In this document: positions 32,241 to 41,025 of the stretch, in pieces
How the letters are laid out: the number at the start of each line of letters is the position of its first letter
Numbering within the stretch: position 1 is the stretch's first letter
NCBI RefSeq assembly: GCF_036226365.1
Contig: NZ_CP108462.1
Span: 9,036,501 to 9,100,500 of the forward strand
Length of the DNA stretch: 64,000 nt
From: Streptomyces sp. NBC_01262
GTDB lineage: Bacteria; Actinomycetota; Actinomycetes; Streptomycetales; Streptomycetaceae
Reading direction: 5' to 3'
Made by a program: the position numbers and the translations under genes
The notes under the pieces: generated by a model
Databases searched by the model: none
Told to the model about the DNA's origin: nothing
The model's input: only the letters and a program-made list of their open reading frames with translations

Positions 32241-33374
32241 TCAGGATGCGAGCTCGACGAGGGTGGCGTTGGCTGTGCCGCCGCCCTCGCACATGGTCTG
32301 CAGGCCGTAGCGGATCCCGTGCTCCCGCATGTGGTGGACCATGCGGGTCATCAGGACCGCGCCCGAACCCCCGAGCGGGTGCCCGAGCGCGATGGCGCCG
32401 CCCAGCGGATTGAGCAGCGCCGGGTCGGCGCCGGTCTCGGCGAGCCAGGCCAGCGGCACCGGCGCGAAGGCCTCGTTGACCTCGAAGACGCCGACCTCCG
32501 GCAGGCCGACGCCCGCCTTCCGCAGCACCTTCTCGGTGGCGGGTATCGGGCCGGTGAGCATGAGCACCGGGTCGGAGCCGGTGACCACGCCCGCGCGGTA
32601 CCGCACGATCGGCGTCAGCCCCAGCTCGCGCGCCTTCTCGGCCGTCATCACCAGCAGCGCCGCCGCCCCGTCGGAGATCTGGGAGGAGTTGCCGGCGTGG
32701 ATCACGCCGTCCTCCTGGAAGGACGGCTTGAGCTTGGCGAGCGTCCCGACGCTCGTCCCGCGCCGGATCCCCTCGTCGGCCCCGACTCCCGCCACGGGGA
32801 CGATCTGCGCGTCGAAGGCACCGCTGTCCTGCGCAGCGGCCGCCCGCTCGTGGGAGAGCGCGGCGAACGCGTCGACCTCGGTACGGCCGAAGCCCCACTT
32901 CTGCGCGATCAGCTCGGCGGAGACGCCCTGGTTGAAGGAGAAGTCCTGGTAGCGGGCGAGCGCCCGGGGCCCGTACGGCGCTCCGCCGGCCTTCGCGGCT
33001 CCCAGCGGCACCCGGCTCATGGTCTCGACGCCGCCCGCCACGACGACGTCCTGCTGGCCGGACATGACCGCCTGCGCGGCGAAGTCCAGCGCCTGCTGGC
33101 TGGATCCGCAGGCCCGGTTGACCGTGGTCCCCGGGATGGACTCGGGCCAGCCCGCGGCCAGCACCGCGTAGCGGCCGATGTTGCTCGACTGGTCCCCGAC
33201 CTGGGAGACGCACCCCCAGACCACGTCGTCGACGATCTCCGGGTCGATGCCGGTCCGTTCGATGAGCGCGCCCAGCACCTCGGCGGACAGGTCGGCCGGG
33301 TGCATGGCCGACAGTCCGCCGTTGCGCTTGCCCACGGCGGTGCGTACCGCCTCCACGATCACTGCTTCACGCAT
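32241..33374 (-). CDS. Thiolase (acetyl-CoA acyltransferase)
   Basis: A 377-residue thiolase with C89 in NRACGSS, the NEAF loop (VFEVNEAFAPVPLAW), GHPLGGSGAVLMTRM and the second cysteine C362 in QTMCEGGGTAN. I started at MREAVIVEAVRTAVG, which has a GGGAG ribosome site; nine upstream codons of open frame were not used. It resembles FadA5/FadA6-type thiolases of side-chain and ring degradation by eye. It overlaps the crotonase gene by 8 bp. It should release acetyl- or propionyl-CoA from a 3-ketoacyl-CoA. Confidence 0.92.
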   Translation of the reverse strand: MREAVIVEAVRTAVGKRNGGLSAMHPADLSAEVLGALIERTGIDPEIVDDVVWGCVSQVGDQSSNIGRYAVLAAGWPESIPGTTVNRACGSSQQALDFAAQAVMSGQQDVVVAGGVETMSRVPLGAAKAGGAPYGPRALARYQDFSFNQGVSAELIAQKWGFGRTEVDAFAALSHERAAAAQDSGAFDAQIVPVAGVGADEGIRRGTSVGTLAKLKPSFQEDGVIHAGNSSQISDGAAALLVMTAEKARELGLTPIVRYRAGVVTGSDPVLMLTGPIPATEKVLRKAGVGLPEVGVFEVNEAFAPVPLAWLAETGADPALLNPLGGAIALGHPLGGSGAVLMTRMVHHMREHGIRYGLQTMCEGGGTANATLVELAS

Positions 33375-34188
33375 GGGAGTCTCCCTTTTCGTCCTGACCA
33401 TGAGTCACCGCCCAGCGCCCCGTGAAGCCCGGTACGCGCTTCTCGGAGAACGCGGAGTACGCCTCCGCCACGTCCGCCGTGGCGAAGTTGACCGCCTGGG
33501 TGCGCGCCTCGTTCGCGAGCGCGTCACGCATCGTGCGATCGGCACCCTCGTTGAGCAGCGCCTTGTTCTGGGCCAGCGCGACCGGGGGACCGGCCACCAG
33601 CCGTGCGCCGAGGTCGTCCACGAAGGCGTCGACCTCCTGCGCGGAAACCACCCAGGTGACCAGGTTCATCGACCGGGCCTCCTCGGCGTCGATCGTCTCG
33701 GCCAGCAGCGCGAGCCGCTTGGCCTGCTGGAGCCCCACGAGCCGGGGCAGCAGCCATGAGCCGCCGAGGTCCAGGGACAGCCCGCGCCGGGCGAAGATCT
33801 GCGAGAACCTCGACTCCGGCGTCGCCACCACCAGATCGCAGCCGAGCGCCAGATTCCATCCGGCGCCGACCGCCACCCCGGTCACCTTGGCGATCGTCGG
33901 CACCGGCAGCTCGTGGAGCAGCAGGGCGACATCGCTCAGGGTGCGCATCCGGTACAGCGGATGGACGCTGCTGACGCCCCCCGATATGTCGGCGCCGGAA
34001 CAGAACGCCCCGCCCGCGCCGGTGATCACGACCGTGCGTACGGCACGGTCGTTGCCCGCCGCCACCAGAGCCTCCCGCAGGGCGCTCCACAGTGCCGCGT
34101 CGATGGCGTTCTTCACGCGCGGCCGGTTCAGGGTGAGGGTCCGTACGCCGTCCGCGTCGGACGACAGCAGCACCGGCTCCCCGGTCAC
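33367..34188 (-). CDS. Crotonase-fold isomerase (PaaG-like active site)
   Basis: A 273-residue crotonase without either classical glutamate: N112 (GAGWNLALGCD) and F132 (SQIFARRGL) replace them, while D140 in RRGLSLDLGGSWLLPRLVG matches the aspartate used by PaaG-type isomerases. Double-bond or epoxide isomerisation, or ring rearrangement, is therefore more likely than hydration. The GTG start overlaps the CoA-transferase stop by 4 bp. It is part of the leftward GntR-flanked operon. Confidence 0.85.
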   Translation of the reverse strand: MTGEPVLLSSDADGVRTLTLNRPRVKNAIDAALWSALREALVAAGNDRAVRTVVITGAGGAFCSGADISGGVSSVHPLYRMRTLSDVALLLHELPVPTIAKVTGVAVGAGWNLALGCDLVVATPESRFSQIFARRGLSLDLGGSWLLPRLVGLQQAKRLALLAETIDAEEARSMNLVTWVVSAQEVDAFVDDLGARLVAGPPVALAQNKALLNEGADRTMRDALANEARTQAVNFATADVAEAYSAFSEKRVPGFTGRWAVTHGQDEKGDSHA

Positions 34189-35372
34189 CGCACCACTCCC
34201 CGCTCGCGGAGGGCGGCGATCTGCGCTTCCGTCAGGCCGAGTTCGGCGAGCACGGCATCGGTGTGCGCGCCCAGCGCGGGAATCGCGCCCATCGGGGGGT
34301 CGAAGCCGGCGATCACCGGCGGGGGCAGCAGCGCGGGCACCGGCCCGGACGGCGTGTCGATCTCCCGCCAGCGGTCGCGGGCGGCGAGCTGCGGATGGGC
34401 GAGGACGTCCTTCGCGGTGTTGTAGCGGGCGTTGCCGATCCCGGCGGCGTCGGCGCGCTTTTGGACGTACGCCAGATCGTGCCCGGCGCACCAGGCGCCG
34501 ATCGCCTCGTCGAGGACGGGGCGGTGCTCGACCCGGCCGGAGTTGGTTGCGAACCGCGGGTCCTCCGCGAGGTCGGGACGCTCCAGCAACTCCCGTGCCA
34601 GGCGCTGCCATTCACGGTCGTTGGTGGTGCCGAGCACGACGGTGTGGCCGTCGGCGGTGGGGTAGGCCCCGTACGGCGACACCGCGGGCGAGCTCATGCC
34701 CAGCGGCTGCTGCTCGACGCCGGAGTGCCGGGTGTAGGTCAGCGGGTAGCCCATCAGCTCGGCCATGGTGTCGAACAGGCTCACCGCGACGGGCGCGGGG
34801 GCCTGTCCGCGTCCCTTGCCGTACAGCAGGGCCATGACCGACAGGGCGGCGTACAGGCCCGTGCACGCGTCGGCCATCGGCGGTCCGGGCTTGGCCGGGG
34901 CCCCCGGGTGGCCGGTCACCGAGCAGGCTCCCGACTCGGCCTGGACGAGGAGGTCGTAGGCCCGCTTGTGGGAGAGGGGGCCGCCGGGGCCGTAGCCGTC
35001 GATCTCCACGGGGATGAGTCCGGGGTGGCTCGCCGCCAGGTCGGCGGGCGAGATGCCCAGCTTGGCGGTGGCGCCGGGGGCGAGGTTGGAGACCAGCACG
35101 TCGGCGCGGTCGAGCAGCCGGTGCAGGACCGCCATGCCGTCCGGCTGCTTCAGGTCCAGCGCCACCGACTCCTTGCCCCGGTTGACCCACACGAAGTGCG
35201 CCGCGAGGCCGCCCACCACGTCGTCGTAGTACCGGGCGAAGTCCCCGCCCCCGGGGTGCTCCACCTTGATCACGCGGGCGCCGAAGTCGCCGAGCGTACG
35301 GGTGCACATGGGCGCCGAGATCGCCTGCTCCAGCGCCACCACCGTGACCCCGGCGAGCGGTCCGTGCGTCAC
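34185..35372 (-). CDS. Class III CoA transferase
   Basis: A 395-residue CaiB/BaiF-family transferase: GPLAGVTVVALEQAISAP, GARVIKVEHP and D168 in PPMADACTG at the catalytic aspartate position. Also has family features WVNRGKESVALDLK and LFDTMAELMGYPLTY. The start GTG overlaps the ligase stop by 4 bp. With the ligase beside it, the operon has both ATP-dependent and CoA-exchange activation routes for its substrate. Confidence 0.9.
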   Translation of the reverse strand: MTHGPLAGVTVVALEQAISAPMCTRTLGDFGARVIKVEHPGGGDFARYYDDVVGGLAAHFVWVNRGKESVALDLKQPDGMAVLHRLLDRADVLVSNLAPGATAKLGISPADLAASHPGLIPVEIDGYGPGGPLSHKRAYDLLVQAESGACSVTGHPGAPAKPGPPMADACTGLYAALSVMALLYGKGRGQAPAPVAVSLFDTMAELMGYPLTYTRHSGVEQQPLGMSSPAVSPYGAYPTADGHTVVLGTTNDREWQRLARELLERPDLAEDPRFATNSGRVEHRPVLDEAIGAWCAGHDLAYVQKRADAAGIGNARYNTAKDVLAHPQLAARDRWREIDTPSGPVPALLPPPVIAGFDPPMGAIPALGAHTDAVLAELGLTEAQIAALRERGVVR

Positions 35373-36958
35373 GGGGTGACCTCCCGCTCGAAGCTCGTGC
35401 GCAGTTCGTCCTTGAGCACCTTCTGGCTGGCGTTGCGGGGCAGCGCCTCGACGAACCGGATGTGCCGGGGGACCTTGAAGTTGGCCATGGCCTCGCGCGC
35501 CCACGCGATGATGTCGGCGCCGCTGGCCTCGTGGCCCGGCTTCACGACGACGAAGGCGCAGCCGACCTCGCCGAGCCGTTCGTCGGCGACCCCTATGACG
35601 GCGACCTGGCCGACGGGCTCGTAGGTGAGCAGCGTTCTCTCGATCTCGGCCGGATAGGCGTTGAAGCCGCCCACGATGTACATGTCCTTCTTGCGGTCGA
35701 CGATCAGCAGGTTGCCCGCCTTGTCGAGCCGCCCCACGTCGCCGGTGTGCAGCCAGCCGTCGGCGTCGATGGTCGCGGCGGTGGCCTCCGGGTCGTCCCA
35801 GTAGCCCCGGGTGACGTTGTAGCCGCGTACCAGGATCTCGCCCGGGTCCGTCAGCGGGACCTCCTGGCCCTCGCTGTCGACGATGGCGACCTCGACGTCC
35901 GGGATCGGGCGGCCCGTGGTGGCGGCGACCGTCTCCTCGGAGTCCCCGATCCGGGTGGTCGTCACCAGGGCCGTCGACTCGGTCAGACCGTAGGCGCTCA
36001 TGACGATGTCGAAGGACAGCTCCGACTTCATGGCGCGGATCAGCGATTCCGGGATGGTGGTGCCGCCGGTCATGGAGACCCGCAGCGAGGACAGATCGAA
36101 CCGCGAGCGCTCCGGATGGCCGATCAGGTCCTGGAAGATGGTCGGCGGCCCCAGCAGGACGCTGACCTTCTCCTCGCTGATCAGGGCGAGCGCCCGCCCG
36201 GCGTCGAAGACCGCCATGGGGATGACGGTGACGCCGTGGATCAGGGAGGCGAGCCACCCCGCCTTGTAACCGAAGCAGTGGAAGAACGGCGGGATGACCA
36301 GAAAGCTGTCGGCGGAGGTGAAGGTGTATTCCTGCGACATCCAGCCGTACGCCCGCAGCGACTGGCCGTGGGTGAGGATGACGCCCTTCGGGTGGCCGGT
36401 GGTCCCGGAGGTGAACATCACGTCGGAGATGTCGTCCGGGGTCAGCCGGTCGATGGACTCGTGGACGAGCGAGGACGGCACGGCCTCACCGGCGCGCAGG
36501 AAATCGGGCCAGGACTGCCCGGCGGCGCCCTGCGGGCCGAGAATCGACACCGTCCTGCGCAGGGCGGGCAGGCCGGGGTCGGCGCTCGTCAGGTCGGCGA
36601 TGTAGTCGTTGCCCAGGAAGGACGAGGCGAAGACGGCCTTCGCCCCGGACTTGCGCAGGATGTAGGAGAGCTCCCGGGCCTTGAACCTGGTGTTGAGCGG
36701 GACGACGATGCCGCCGGCCCCGTGGATGCCCAGCGCGGCCAGGATCCACTCCGCCGAGTTCGGGGCGCACAGCCCCACCCGGTCGCCCGGCTCGATTCCC
36801 AGCGCGATGGCGGCCTTCACCGCCGCCACCATGCCTTCCTCCAGCTCACGGAAGGTCCACCGGCGGTCCCCGTCGACCAGGGCCGGCGCGTCCCCGAACC
36901 GCAGGGCGGCACGTCTGACCACGTGGGGGATGCTCAGAAATTCTTCGTCATATCGCAC
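35369..36958 (-). CDS. Acyl-CoA synthetase (FadD3-like)
   Basis: A 529-residue AMP-binding ligase with all motifs: MFTSGTTGHPKG, SAYGLTEST, LHTGDVG, DRKKDMYIVGGFNAYPAEIE and the catalytic lysine near NASQKVLKDEL. It is closely similar in the hinge to the ligase at 2331, suggesting related substrates in the two arms of the island. The ATG has only a modest ribosome site and follows the dehydrogenase stop after 22 bp. Confidence 0.92.
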   Translation of the reverse strand: MRYDEEFLSIPHVVRRAALRFGDAPALVDGDRRWTFRELEEGMVAAVKAAIALGIEPGDRVGLCAPNSAEWILAALGIHGAGGIVVPLNTRFKARELSYILRKSGAKAVFASSFLGNDYIADLTSADPGLPALRRTVSILGPQGAAGQSWPDFLRAGEAVPSSLVHESIDRLTPDDISDVMFTSGTTGHPKGVILTHGQSLRAYGWMSQEYTFTSADSFLVIPPFFHCFGYKAGWLASLIHGVTVIPMAVFDAGRALALISEEKVSVLLGPPTIFQDLIGHPERSRFDLSSLRVSMTGGTTIPESLIRAMKSELSFDIVMSAYGLTESTALVTTTRIGDSEETVAATTGRPIPDVEVAIVDSEGQEVPLTDPGEILVRGYNVTRGYWDDPEATAATIDADGWLHTGDVGRLDKAGNLLIVDRKKDMYIVGGFNAYPAEIERTLLTYEPVGQVAVIGVADERLGEVGCAFVVVKPGHEASGADIIAWAREAMANFKVPRHIRFVEALPRNASQKVLKDELRTSFEREVTP

Positions 36959-36980
36959 GAGTGGCTCCTATCGGCCCGGC

Positions 36981-38120
36981 TCAGCCGCCTGACGGCAGGC
37001 GCAGGATCCGTTTCGCGATGATGTTCCGCTGGATCTGTGACGTCCCGCCGTACACGGAAGCGGCCCTGGAATAGAGGTAGTCCCCGAACAGCCCGCCGCC
37101 CTCCCCGAAGACCTCCTCGGGGAAGACCTTGAGCGCCGTCTCGTAGAGCCGCTGCTCGGTCCTGGTCATCAGCAGCTTGTCGACGGACGACTCCGGCCCC
37201 GCGACCTGCCCGCCGCGGCGCTCCGCCGTCCGGCGCCGGGCGTGCGCGACCAGCACCTCGTAGTCCACGACGCACCGCCCGATCTCGGAGAGCAGCCCGT
37301 CCGGCAGCTCGCCCCGGCGGTCGTGAGCGCTGCGCCGCAGACGCTCCACCAGCAGCCCGTACGTGGAGATGTGGCCGGTGTCCAGCGCGTTGCGCTCGTA
37401 GGACACCGTGGTCATGGCCAGCGGCCAGCCGTCGCCCTCGGCGCCGATGCGCTCGGCGTCCTCGATGCGCACGTCGTCCAGGAACAGCTCGCAGAACTCG
37501 TCGTCGCCGTTGGCCGCCCGCAGGGGGCGCACCGTCACGCCGGGGCGGTCCAGCGGCAGGATGAACGCCGAGATCGACTTGTGCGGCGGCAGGGAGCGGT
37601 CGGTGCGGGCCAGCAGCAGGCAGAGGCCGGAGTACTGGGCGTAGCTGGTCCACAGCTTCTGGCCGCGCACGGTGTAGTGGCCCTCGTGGCGCTCGGCGAA
37701 GGTGGTCATCCCGGCCAGGTCCGAACCGGCGCCCGGCTCGCTGAATCCCTGGCACCATACGTCCTCACCGGCGAGCATCCGGGGCAGCAGCCGCCCGCGC
37801 TGCTCCTCGGAGCCGAACTCCAGGAGGGCGTGGGCGAGATAGCCGATCCGGGGGATGCCCGGGGCGCGGCAGGCGCCGAGTTCATCGCTGATCGCGACCT
37901 GGTGCAGCGCGGTGAGGCCCTGTCCGCCGTACTGCCGGGGGACGTCGAGGCCGACCCAGCCGCCGGAGTGGAGCAGACGGTGCCACCGGCGGAGGAAGAC
38001 CGGGACCGGTTCGTCCGGCTGCCGCTGGGGGAGGGGGTGGTCGGCCAGCCAGGCGCGGAAGCGGCCGCGCAACTGGTCGAGGTCGGCCGGGTCGCCGAAG
38101 TCCAGGGGGGTGTCGGTCAT
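36981..38120 (-). CDS. Acyl-CoA dehydrogenase, large partner subunit
   Basis: A 379-residue acyl-CoA dehydrogenase resembling the one at 22104: WCQGFSEPGAGSDLAGM, KLWTSYAQYSG and YLYSRAASVYGGTSQIQRNIIAKRIL, with Gly at the YEGT glutamate position. It overlaps the upstream dehydrogenase gene by 4 bp, so both are made together. The pair looks like an alpha2beta2 dehydrogenase for a bulky or branched substrate, as with steroid side-chain enzymes (family knowledge; substrate here inferred). Confidence 0.9.
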   Translation of the reverse strand: MTDTPLDFGDPADLDQLRGRFRAWLADHPLPQRQPDEPVPVFLRRWHRLLHSGGWVGLDVPRQYGGQGLTALHQVAISDELGACRAPGIPRIGYLAHALLEFGSEEQRGRLLPRMLAGEDVWCQGFSEPGAGSDLAGMTTFAERHEGHYTVRGQKLWTSYAQYSGLCLLLARTDRSLPPHKSISAFILPLDRPGVTVRPLRAANGDDEFCELFLDDVRIEDAERIGAEGDGWPLAMTTVSYERNALDTGHISTYGLLVERLRRSAHDRRGELPDGLLSEIGRCVVDYEVLVAHARRRTAERRGGQVAGPESSVDKLLMTRTEQRLYETALKVFPEEVFGEGGGLFGDYLYSRAASVYGGTSQIQRNIIAKRILRLPSGG

Positions 38121-39115
38121 CGCACTGCCTCCGGTTCGGCCAGCGTCGTCAGCAGGTCGGCCGTCGTCGCCAGCGTCATGGCGCCCGTGAGGACCTTGCG
38201 GAGATACAGGTGCGCGTCGTGCTCCCAGGTCTGGGCGATCCCGCCGAACACCTGCATGCCGGTGCGGACCACCTCCAGCGCCGAGTCGTTCACCTCGGCC
38301 TTCGCGACCCGCGCCGCTTTCAGCGCGGTCCCGGGCGGCTCGTTGTCCAGGCACCAGGCGGCGTACCGGGTGGCGCTCGTGCAGGCCTCCACCAGGACGG
38401 TGGCGTCGGCGAGCAGGTGCTGTACGGCCTGGAACGACCCGATCTCCCGCCCGTACTGCCGCCGGTCGCGGGCGTATTCCACGCTCTGCCGGACGAAGGA
38501 GGCCGCCGCGCCGACGAGTTCGCTGCTCACGATGACGAGCGCGTACGCCTGCCAGTGCCGCAGCGCCGCCGGGTCGAGCCGGCCGAGGGCATGCGACGGG
38601 GATCCGGGCGGTACGGACCGGATGCCGCGCAGGAGGTCCGCGCTCGGAGAGGGCGGGCCCAGCCCGACACCGGTCACCGAGCCGTCGGAGGTGACGCAGA
38701 GCGCTCCGTCGGCGCCCTCGCAGTCCCAGGCGACCAGCTCGCCGGGGTGCGAACGGGGGAAGTCGGGGAAGCGCAGATCTCTGGCGAGGGCGATGGTGGG
38801 CGTCGTGCCGTGGACCGGTGGTACCTCGTCCGGTGCGTCGTCGCCGAGGAGTCGGAGCAGCTCGGGGGCGAGCAGGGCCGTGCCGATCAGGGAGGTGGTC
38901 AGGGGCTGTTTGCCGTGCTCCTCGGCCAGCAGGGCGCACTCCTGGACGGTGGCGGCGGGCGGCGAGGTCCGGCGCAGTTCCCCGAGGCCCAGTTCGCCGA
39001 GCGCTTCCTGCGCGGCGGCGCGGGTCGCGGGCTTCACATCGGCCGAGCTCGCGCGGAAGCGGGTGGCGAAGGAGCGGAACATGTCGCGTACCAGCAGGAA
39101 TTCCTCGGCCTCCAC
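38117..39115 (-). CDS. Acyl-CoA dehydrogenase, small partner subunit
   Basis: A 332-residue dehydrogenase-fold protein with a short, divergent N-terminal half. The C-terminal helices are clear: ARDRRQYGREIGSFQAVQHLLAD and GMQVFGGIAQTWEHDAHLYLRKV, but the GT-containing C-terminal loop is missing. The start is a GTG two bases after the crotonase stop. It probably supplies one side of the shared active site with the 36981 product, matching the 21319/22104 arrangement in the opposite order. Confidence 0.85.
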   Translation of the reverse strand: MEAEEFLLVRDMFRSFATRFRASSADVKPATRAAAQEALGELGLGELRRTSPPAATVQECALLAEEHGKQPLTTSLIGTALLAPELLRLLGDDAPDEVPPVHGTTPTIALARDLRFPDFPRSHPGELVAWDCEGADGALCVTSDGSVTGVGLGPPSPSADLLRGIRSVPPGSPSHALGRLDPAALRHWQAYALVIVSSELVGAAASFVRQSVEYARDRRQYGREIGSFQAVQHLLADATVLVEACTSATRYAAWCLDNEPPGTALKAARVAKAEVNDSALEVVRTGMQVFGGIAQTWEHDAHLYLRKVLTGAMTLATTADLLTTLAEPEAVR

Positions 39116-39117
39116 GC

Positions 39118-39918
39118 TCAGGCCCCCTTGTCCGTGGCCGGCGGGCGCCGCGCCCCGGACGCCAGTTTGTCGACGATCCGGATGTGGTCCGGGCTGGTCA
39201 TCGTTTCGCGTTCGGCCGCCAACGCCGCCTCCATGCCGCCCCGCGTGAGCTGTTCCATCACCACGGCCAGGGCCATCTTCGTCGCGCGCAGAGCGTCCGG
39301 CGGCTGGGCCGCGAGGCGCCGCGCCAGCGCGAGGGCCTCGCGCTGGAGGTCCTCGGGGGGAACGGTGCGGTTGGCCAGGCCCAGTTCGACCGCGGTGGCG
39401 GCGGGTATCCGGTCTCCGGTGAACAGATACTCCTTCACGCGGAGCAGGCTGGTGAGCATCGGCCAGAGGGTCACCCCGCCGTCGCCGGCCACCAGGCCGA
39501 CCGAGACATGCGGATCGGCGAGGTAGGCGTCGTCGGCGATCAGCACCAGATCGCAGCCGAGGGCGAGACTGCACCCCAGCCCGACCGCGGGGCCGTTCAC
39601 CGCCGCGATGACGGGCAGGGGGAAGCGCATCATCTCCGTCTGGATCATCCGGTCCAGCCGGATCGACCGTTCGCGGAGTTCCGGATCGGTGTGGTGCCGC
39701 CGCAGGTGGTCGAAGTCGCCGCCCGCGCTGAACGCCCGGCCCGCGCCGGTGAGGATCACGGCCCGCGCGCCCGCGTCGTCGGCGAGCTCGCGCCACACCT
39801 CGGACAGCCGCCGGTGGAGCTCCTCGGATACGCCGTTCAGCCGCTCGGGCCTGTTCAGCGTGACGATCCGGACGTCGCCGTCGGCGGTCACGGTCAGGAC
39901 GGAGTTCGCCTCGCCCAT
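39118..39918 (-). CDS. Crotonase-fold enoyl-CoA hydratase/isomerase
   Basis: A 266-residue crotonase and first gene of the nine-gene leftward operon. The classical glutamates are replaced by S117 (GLGCSLALGCD) and H137 (ADPHVSVGL); D146 in GLVAGDGG is kept. This pattern defines a common actinobacterial subgroup with unassigned chemistry. I chose ATG 39918; upstream in-frame codons are poorly coding and cross the promoter region with the 40009-40028 operator. Confidence 0.87.
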   Translation of the reverse strand: MGEANSVLTVTADGDVRIVTLNRPERLNGVSEELHRRLSEVWRELADDAGARAVILTGAGRAFSAGGDFDHLRRHHTDPELRERSIRLDRMIQTEMMRFPLPVIAAVNGPAVGLGCSLALGCDLVLIADDAYLADPHVSVGLVAGDGGVTLWPMLTSLLRVKEYLFTGDRIPAATAVELGLANRTVPPEDLQREALALARRLAAQPPDALRATKMALAVVMEQLTRGGMEAALAAERETMTSPDHIRIVDKLASGARRPPATDKGA

Positions 39919-40008
39919 GAGGACCCCATCTCCACTTCTCGCTCGGTGGCGGGATCGCCTCAGCCGTACGCCGTCATGACACTGACTCAGCCGCCCCAAA
40001 TCTCTGAT

Positions 40009-40028
40009 GATATTAAAGGTCAGACCGA
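40009..40028. promoter_or_regulatory. FadR/GntR-type operator upstream of the leftward operon
   Basis: GATATTAAAGGTCAGACCGA, containing the odd palindrome GGTC-A-GACC (40018-40026), 90 bp upstream of the crotonase start. A copy identical at 19 of 20 bases lies at 42998-43017. FadR-subfamily GntR regulators commonly bind GGTCnGACC-type or TGGTnnnACCA sites, and such a regulator is encoded next door. Confidence 0.82.
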
Positions 40029-40065
40029 AGTTGCGTCAATAGTGTGGCGGTGGGTCAGCCGCAGG

Positions 40066-40869
40066 TCAGTCTTCGGCCGACTCGGACAATTCCACGCCGT
40101 CGCGGCGGTCGATGTGGGCGACGGCATGGGCGAATCCGCACACATGCCGCGCCATTCGCCGCATCGCGGCCGGACTGTCCTGTTCGCGGATCGCATCGGT
40201 GATCTTCGTATGCGCGCGGGCGGTGATCTCGCGGATTTCCGAGTCCATGAACTGCTCGATATCCGTGGCGGCGTAGATCGCCTGCGAGAGTGCGCTCATG
40301 AACCCGATGAGGAGTTCGTTGTCGCTGGTCTTCGCCACGGCATTGTGCCAGCGGATATTCGCCCGCAGAAATCGCGGAATGTCATCGCCCGCTTCGACGA
40401 GGTCCCTGTTCGCGGCGTCAAGATCCGCGAGATCCTCGTCGGTGCGGCGTTTCGCGGCCAGTGCGGCGCAGGTCGGTTCGATCGCTTCCCGGGTCTCATG
40501 CAGGGCTTCGAGCCGGATTCGCTGACCCCGGATGACCAACTGCACCGTGTTCGCCAAAGAATCACGGTTGGGCCGGTGGACGAAAGCCCCGCCTCCCCTT
40601 CCCGGCCTGATGCGCAGCAGTTTCTCGACTTCGAGAATGCGCAGGGCCTCCCGGACCGTCGCGCGGCTCAGGCCCGTCTGCTCGACGAGCTGCCGTTCGG
40701 ACGGCAGCGCCGTGCCCTCGGTCAGCTCGCCGGAGAGAATCCGCTCGCGCACCTCCGCGGCCAGGACATCCGACGCCTTCGGGACCGTCAGCGTGTCGAA
40801 GCGCGGCCGAGGTCCGGCGGACCTCTCGTGACCCTCGGCCGCTCGGGAAGGGTGCTCGGCGCTCTGCAT
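40066..40869 (-). CDS. GntR/FadR-family (FCD) transcriptional regulator
   Basis: A 267-residue regulator. The N-terminal winged helix contains the GntR signature VRERILSGELTEGTALPSERQLVEQTGLSRATVREALRILE, and the all-helical FCD ligand domain follows, with RWHNAVAKTSDNELL as a conserved metal/ligand-binding helix. I favour ATG 40869 behind GAGAGG; an in-frame ATG at 40944 next to a TATTAT box could instead give a leaderless mRNA with a Pro/Arg-rich extension. It lies between two operons that share a 20-bp GGTCAGACC element, so it is the probable repressor or sensor of an acyl-CoA or acid intermediate. Confidence 0.88.
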   Translation of the reverse strand: MQSAEHPSRAAEGHERSAGPRPRFDTLTVPKASDVLAAEVRERILSGELTEGTALPSERQLVEQTGLSRATVREALRILEVEKLLRIRPGRGGGAFVHRPNRDSLANTVQLVIRGQRIRLEALHETREAIEPTCAALAAKRRTDEDLADLDAANRDLVEAGDDIPRFLRANIRWHNAVAKTSDNELLIGFMSALSQAIYAATDIEQFMDSEIREITARAHTKITDAIREQDSPAAMRRMARHVCGFAHAVAHIDRRDGVELSESAED

Positions 40870-41025
40870 GGGTTCGGGCCTCTCGCGCTCGTCCGGACAC
40901 CGATCCGCTGGCAGTGATCGGCGCCGCCACTTTGGCTGAACCATTCAACATAATACGGGAGCGGGCTGTCACCCGATCACCTGTTTCCCCCGCAGAGCGC
41001 CTCGCCGCCCGTCACCCGCCACCCG

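Noticed and set aside
35981-35989. GGTCAGACC inside the ligase at 35369
   Set aside because: Explained by the codons of the ligase AYGLTEST motif; no promoter context and no conserved flank.
40870-40944. N-terminal extension of the GntR regulator from ATG 40944
   Set aside because: Pro/Arg-rich, no ribosome site and outside the family fold; kept only as a possible leaderless alternative because of the TATTAT box just upstream.
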